A DNA stretch of 8,020 nucleotides, taken from Bacteroidales bacterium (GTDB lineage: Bacteria; Bacteroidota; Bacteroidia; Bacteroidales; Bacteroidaceae). Under the pieces are notes generated by a model. That model saw nothing but the letters and a program-made list of their open reading frames with translations, made no database searches and was not told the origin of the DNA. Position 1 is the first letter of the stretch. Each line of letters opens with the position of its first letter. Below are positions 6,982 through 8,020 of this stretch, in pieces. The stretch spans positions 1 through 8,020 of the forward strand of contig SFJN01000122.1 in NCBI GenBank assembly GCA_004555055.1, read 5' to 3'. The position numbers were made by a program, and so were the translations under genes.

Positions 6982-7839
6982 ATGGTGGAAAAGATTACGG
7001 ACCTACACGATGTTCGTGTCAAGGTTTTCTGCGCACTTACAGAAAGCCAACTTCGTAACCGTTTGGAACCGGAACAGGGGATTTTCATTGCAGAAAGCCC
7101 CAAAGTAATCCTTGTAGCCCTTTCTGCAGGCTACGAGCCACTTGCCTTACTCTGCGAAGAACGCCACATTGCAGGTGATGCTGCGGAAATCTTGAAGCAG
7201 TTTTCTCCCGATATTCCTGTATACACAGGAGACAGGGAACTCCTTGCCGGTCTGACAGGATATACCCTCACCCGCGGTGTTCTGTGTGCCATGCGACGTC
7301 CTGAGGGCACTCCAGCATTGTCTTCCTACACCGGAATCAAAGCCGACCTTTCTGCCATCCTTTCCAAATCCCGCAGGGTAGCCGTCATACATGGAGTGGT
7401 AGACGCCACGAACGTCGGTGCCATTTTCCGTTCGGCGGCAGCACTTGGCATTGATGCCGTATTGCTTACACCCGACTCTTGCGACCCGCTCTGTCGCCGC
7501 GCCGTTCGTGTGAGTATGGGAAGTGTTTTTCTCGTCCCTTGGACCTATCTCCCTACCTCTGCCCCAGGACAAACACTCCTGCCACTTCACCATATGGGAT
7601 TTTCCACTGCAGCCATGGCCCTTAACGATACCAGCATCCCGCTATCTCATCCCAGCCTTCAGCAGGAGCAGAGACTGGCCGTTGTCTTAGGAACCGAAGG
7701 GGACGGACTCCCTAAAGATACCGTCTGTGAAGCAACCTACACAGTACGCATCCCTATGTCCCACCACGTGGACAGCCTCAATGTGGCTGCTGCTGCAGCC
7801 GTTGCTTTTTGGGAACTTCGGGTTAAGGAGTACGCGTAA
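6982..7839 (+). CDS. TrmH/SpoU-family RNA 2'-O-ribose methyltransferase
   Basis: The ATG at 6982 gives 285 residues. The frame stays open back to a GTG at 6859, but those 41 residues come from repeat copy B and A-rich leader and look unlike protein. The N-terminal part (about 1-110) resembles the L7Ae-like substrate-binding domain of the family, with FIAESPKVI near residue 34. The C-terminal SPOUT domain has the three expected motifs: NVGAIFRSAAALGIDAVLL (144-162, with Asn144 and Arg150), VLGTEGDGLP (235-244, Glu239) and IPMSHHVDSLNVAAAAAVAF (257-276, Ser265 and Asn267). These form the trefoil knot that binds S-adenosylmethionine. The protein should methylate a ribose 2'-OH in tRNA or rRNA, but the family cannot be assigned to one target nucleoside from sequence alone, so no symbol is given. 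It follows ispF by 177 bp of repeat-filled spacer, so it may be transcribed separately. No terminator was recognised after its stop. Confidence 0.9.
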   Translation: MVEKITDLHDVRVKVFCALTESQLRNRLEPEQGIFIAESPKVILVALSAGYEPLALLCEERHIAGDAAEILKQFSPDIPVYTGDRELLAGLTGYTLTRGVLCAMRRPEGTPALSSYTGIKADLSAILSKSRRVAVIHGVVDATNVGAIFRSAAALGIDAVLLTPDSCDPLCRRAVRVSMGSVFLVPWTYLPTSAPGQTLLPLHHMGFSTAAMALNDTSIPLSHPSLQQEQRLAVVLGTEGDGLPKDTVCEATYTVRIPMSHHVDSLNVAAAAAVAFWELRVKEYA

Positions 7840-7924
7840 GGTTGCCAAAAAGACAAAGACATGAACTTTTCGGCGCACCTGCAAAAACCTGTGTTTCCGT
7901 TTATTACCTTTTGCTGGTTCAGCG

Positions 7925-8020
7925 TCAATTTGGGTGATAATTCCAGTCCCATTTCATGTTGGCATAGAGAATTTTTGCCCTTAGCACATTTGCCTTTGCC
8001 CTGTTGAACATACTTCTCTT
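7925..8020 (-). CDS. C-terminal end of an unidentified convergent gene (partial)
   Basis: On the minus strand the frame is open from the window edge for 31 codons and stops with TGA at 7927-7925. The peptide contains MFNRAKANVLRAKILYANMK and ends WDWNYHPN. It is basic, Trp/Tyr-rich and reads like real protein, but I do not recognise the family. The basic NRAK..VLRAKIL stretch is loosely reminiscent of the C-terminus of some transposases, a weak impression only. The gene converges on the methyltransferase gene with 85 bp between the stops. I saw no clear terminator or transposon end in that spacer. Confidence 0.45.
   Translation of the reverse strand, partial: KRSMFNRAKANVLRAKILYANMKWDWNYHPN

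Overview
The window looks like a chromosomal segment of a Bacteroidota organism, most likely order Bacteroidales and plausibly Prevotella or a relative. The main reason is an adjacent pair encoding PorU and PorV, core outer-membrane parts of the type IX secretion system (T9SS), which is restricted to this phylum. Two further signs agree: starts lack clear Shine-Dalgarno sequences and are preceded by A/T-rich leaders, and a TAnnTTTG promoter-like motif is present. The genus is an inference.

Layout: (1) 1-72 is the 3' end of asparaginyl-tRNA synthetase. (2) 156-800 is a divergent fumarylacetoacetate-hydrolase-fold protein whose usual metal-ligand and catalytic positions look replaced; its start is unclear and lies next to a run of 10 A. 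(3) 801-980 is a non-coding gap holding a hairpin terminator candidate, a possible promoter box and one copy of a short repeat. (4) 981-4937 is porU, the gingipain-like C25 sortase. (5) 5052-6230 is porV, the outer-membrane barrel partner of PorU. (6) 6304-6804 is ispF, of the MEP isoprenoid pathway. (7) 6793-6932 holds two more copies of the repeat, one of which contains the ispF stop codon. (8) 6982-7839 is a TrmH/SpoU-family RNA 2'-O-methyltransferase. (9) 7925-8020 (minus strand) is the 3' end of an unidentified convergent gene running out of the window.

All complete genes are on the plus strand. porU, porV and ispF (gaps 114 and 73 bp, no convincing terminators between them) probably form one transcription unit. 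PorU removes the C-terminal sorting domain of T9SS cargo and joins the cargo to a lipopolysaccharide anchor, while PorV carries cargo from the translocon to PorU. ispF is a housekeeping passenger. The most unusual local structure is the repeat: three copies of about 48, 74 and 90 bp, the outer two in opposite orientation on either side of porU-porV-ispF, with a small palindrome that shows an apparent compensatory change between copies. No CRISPR, tRNA, rRNA or clear new multi-gene system was seen.
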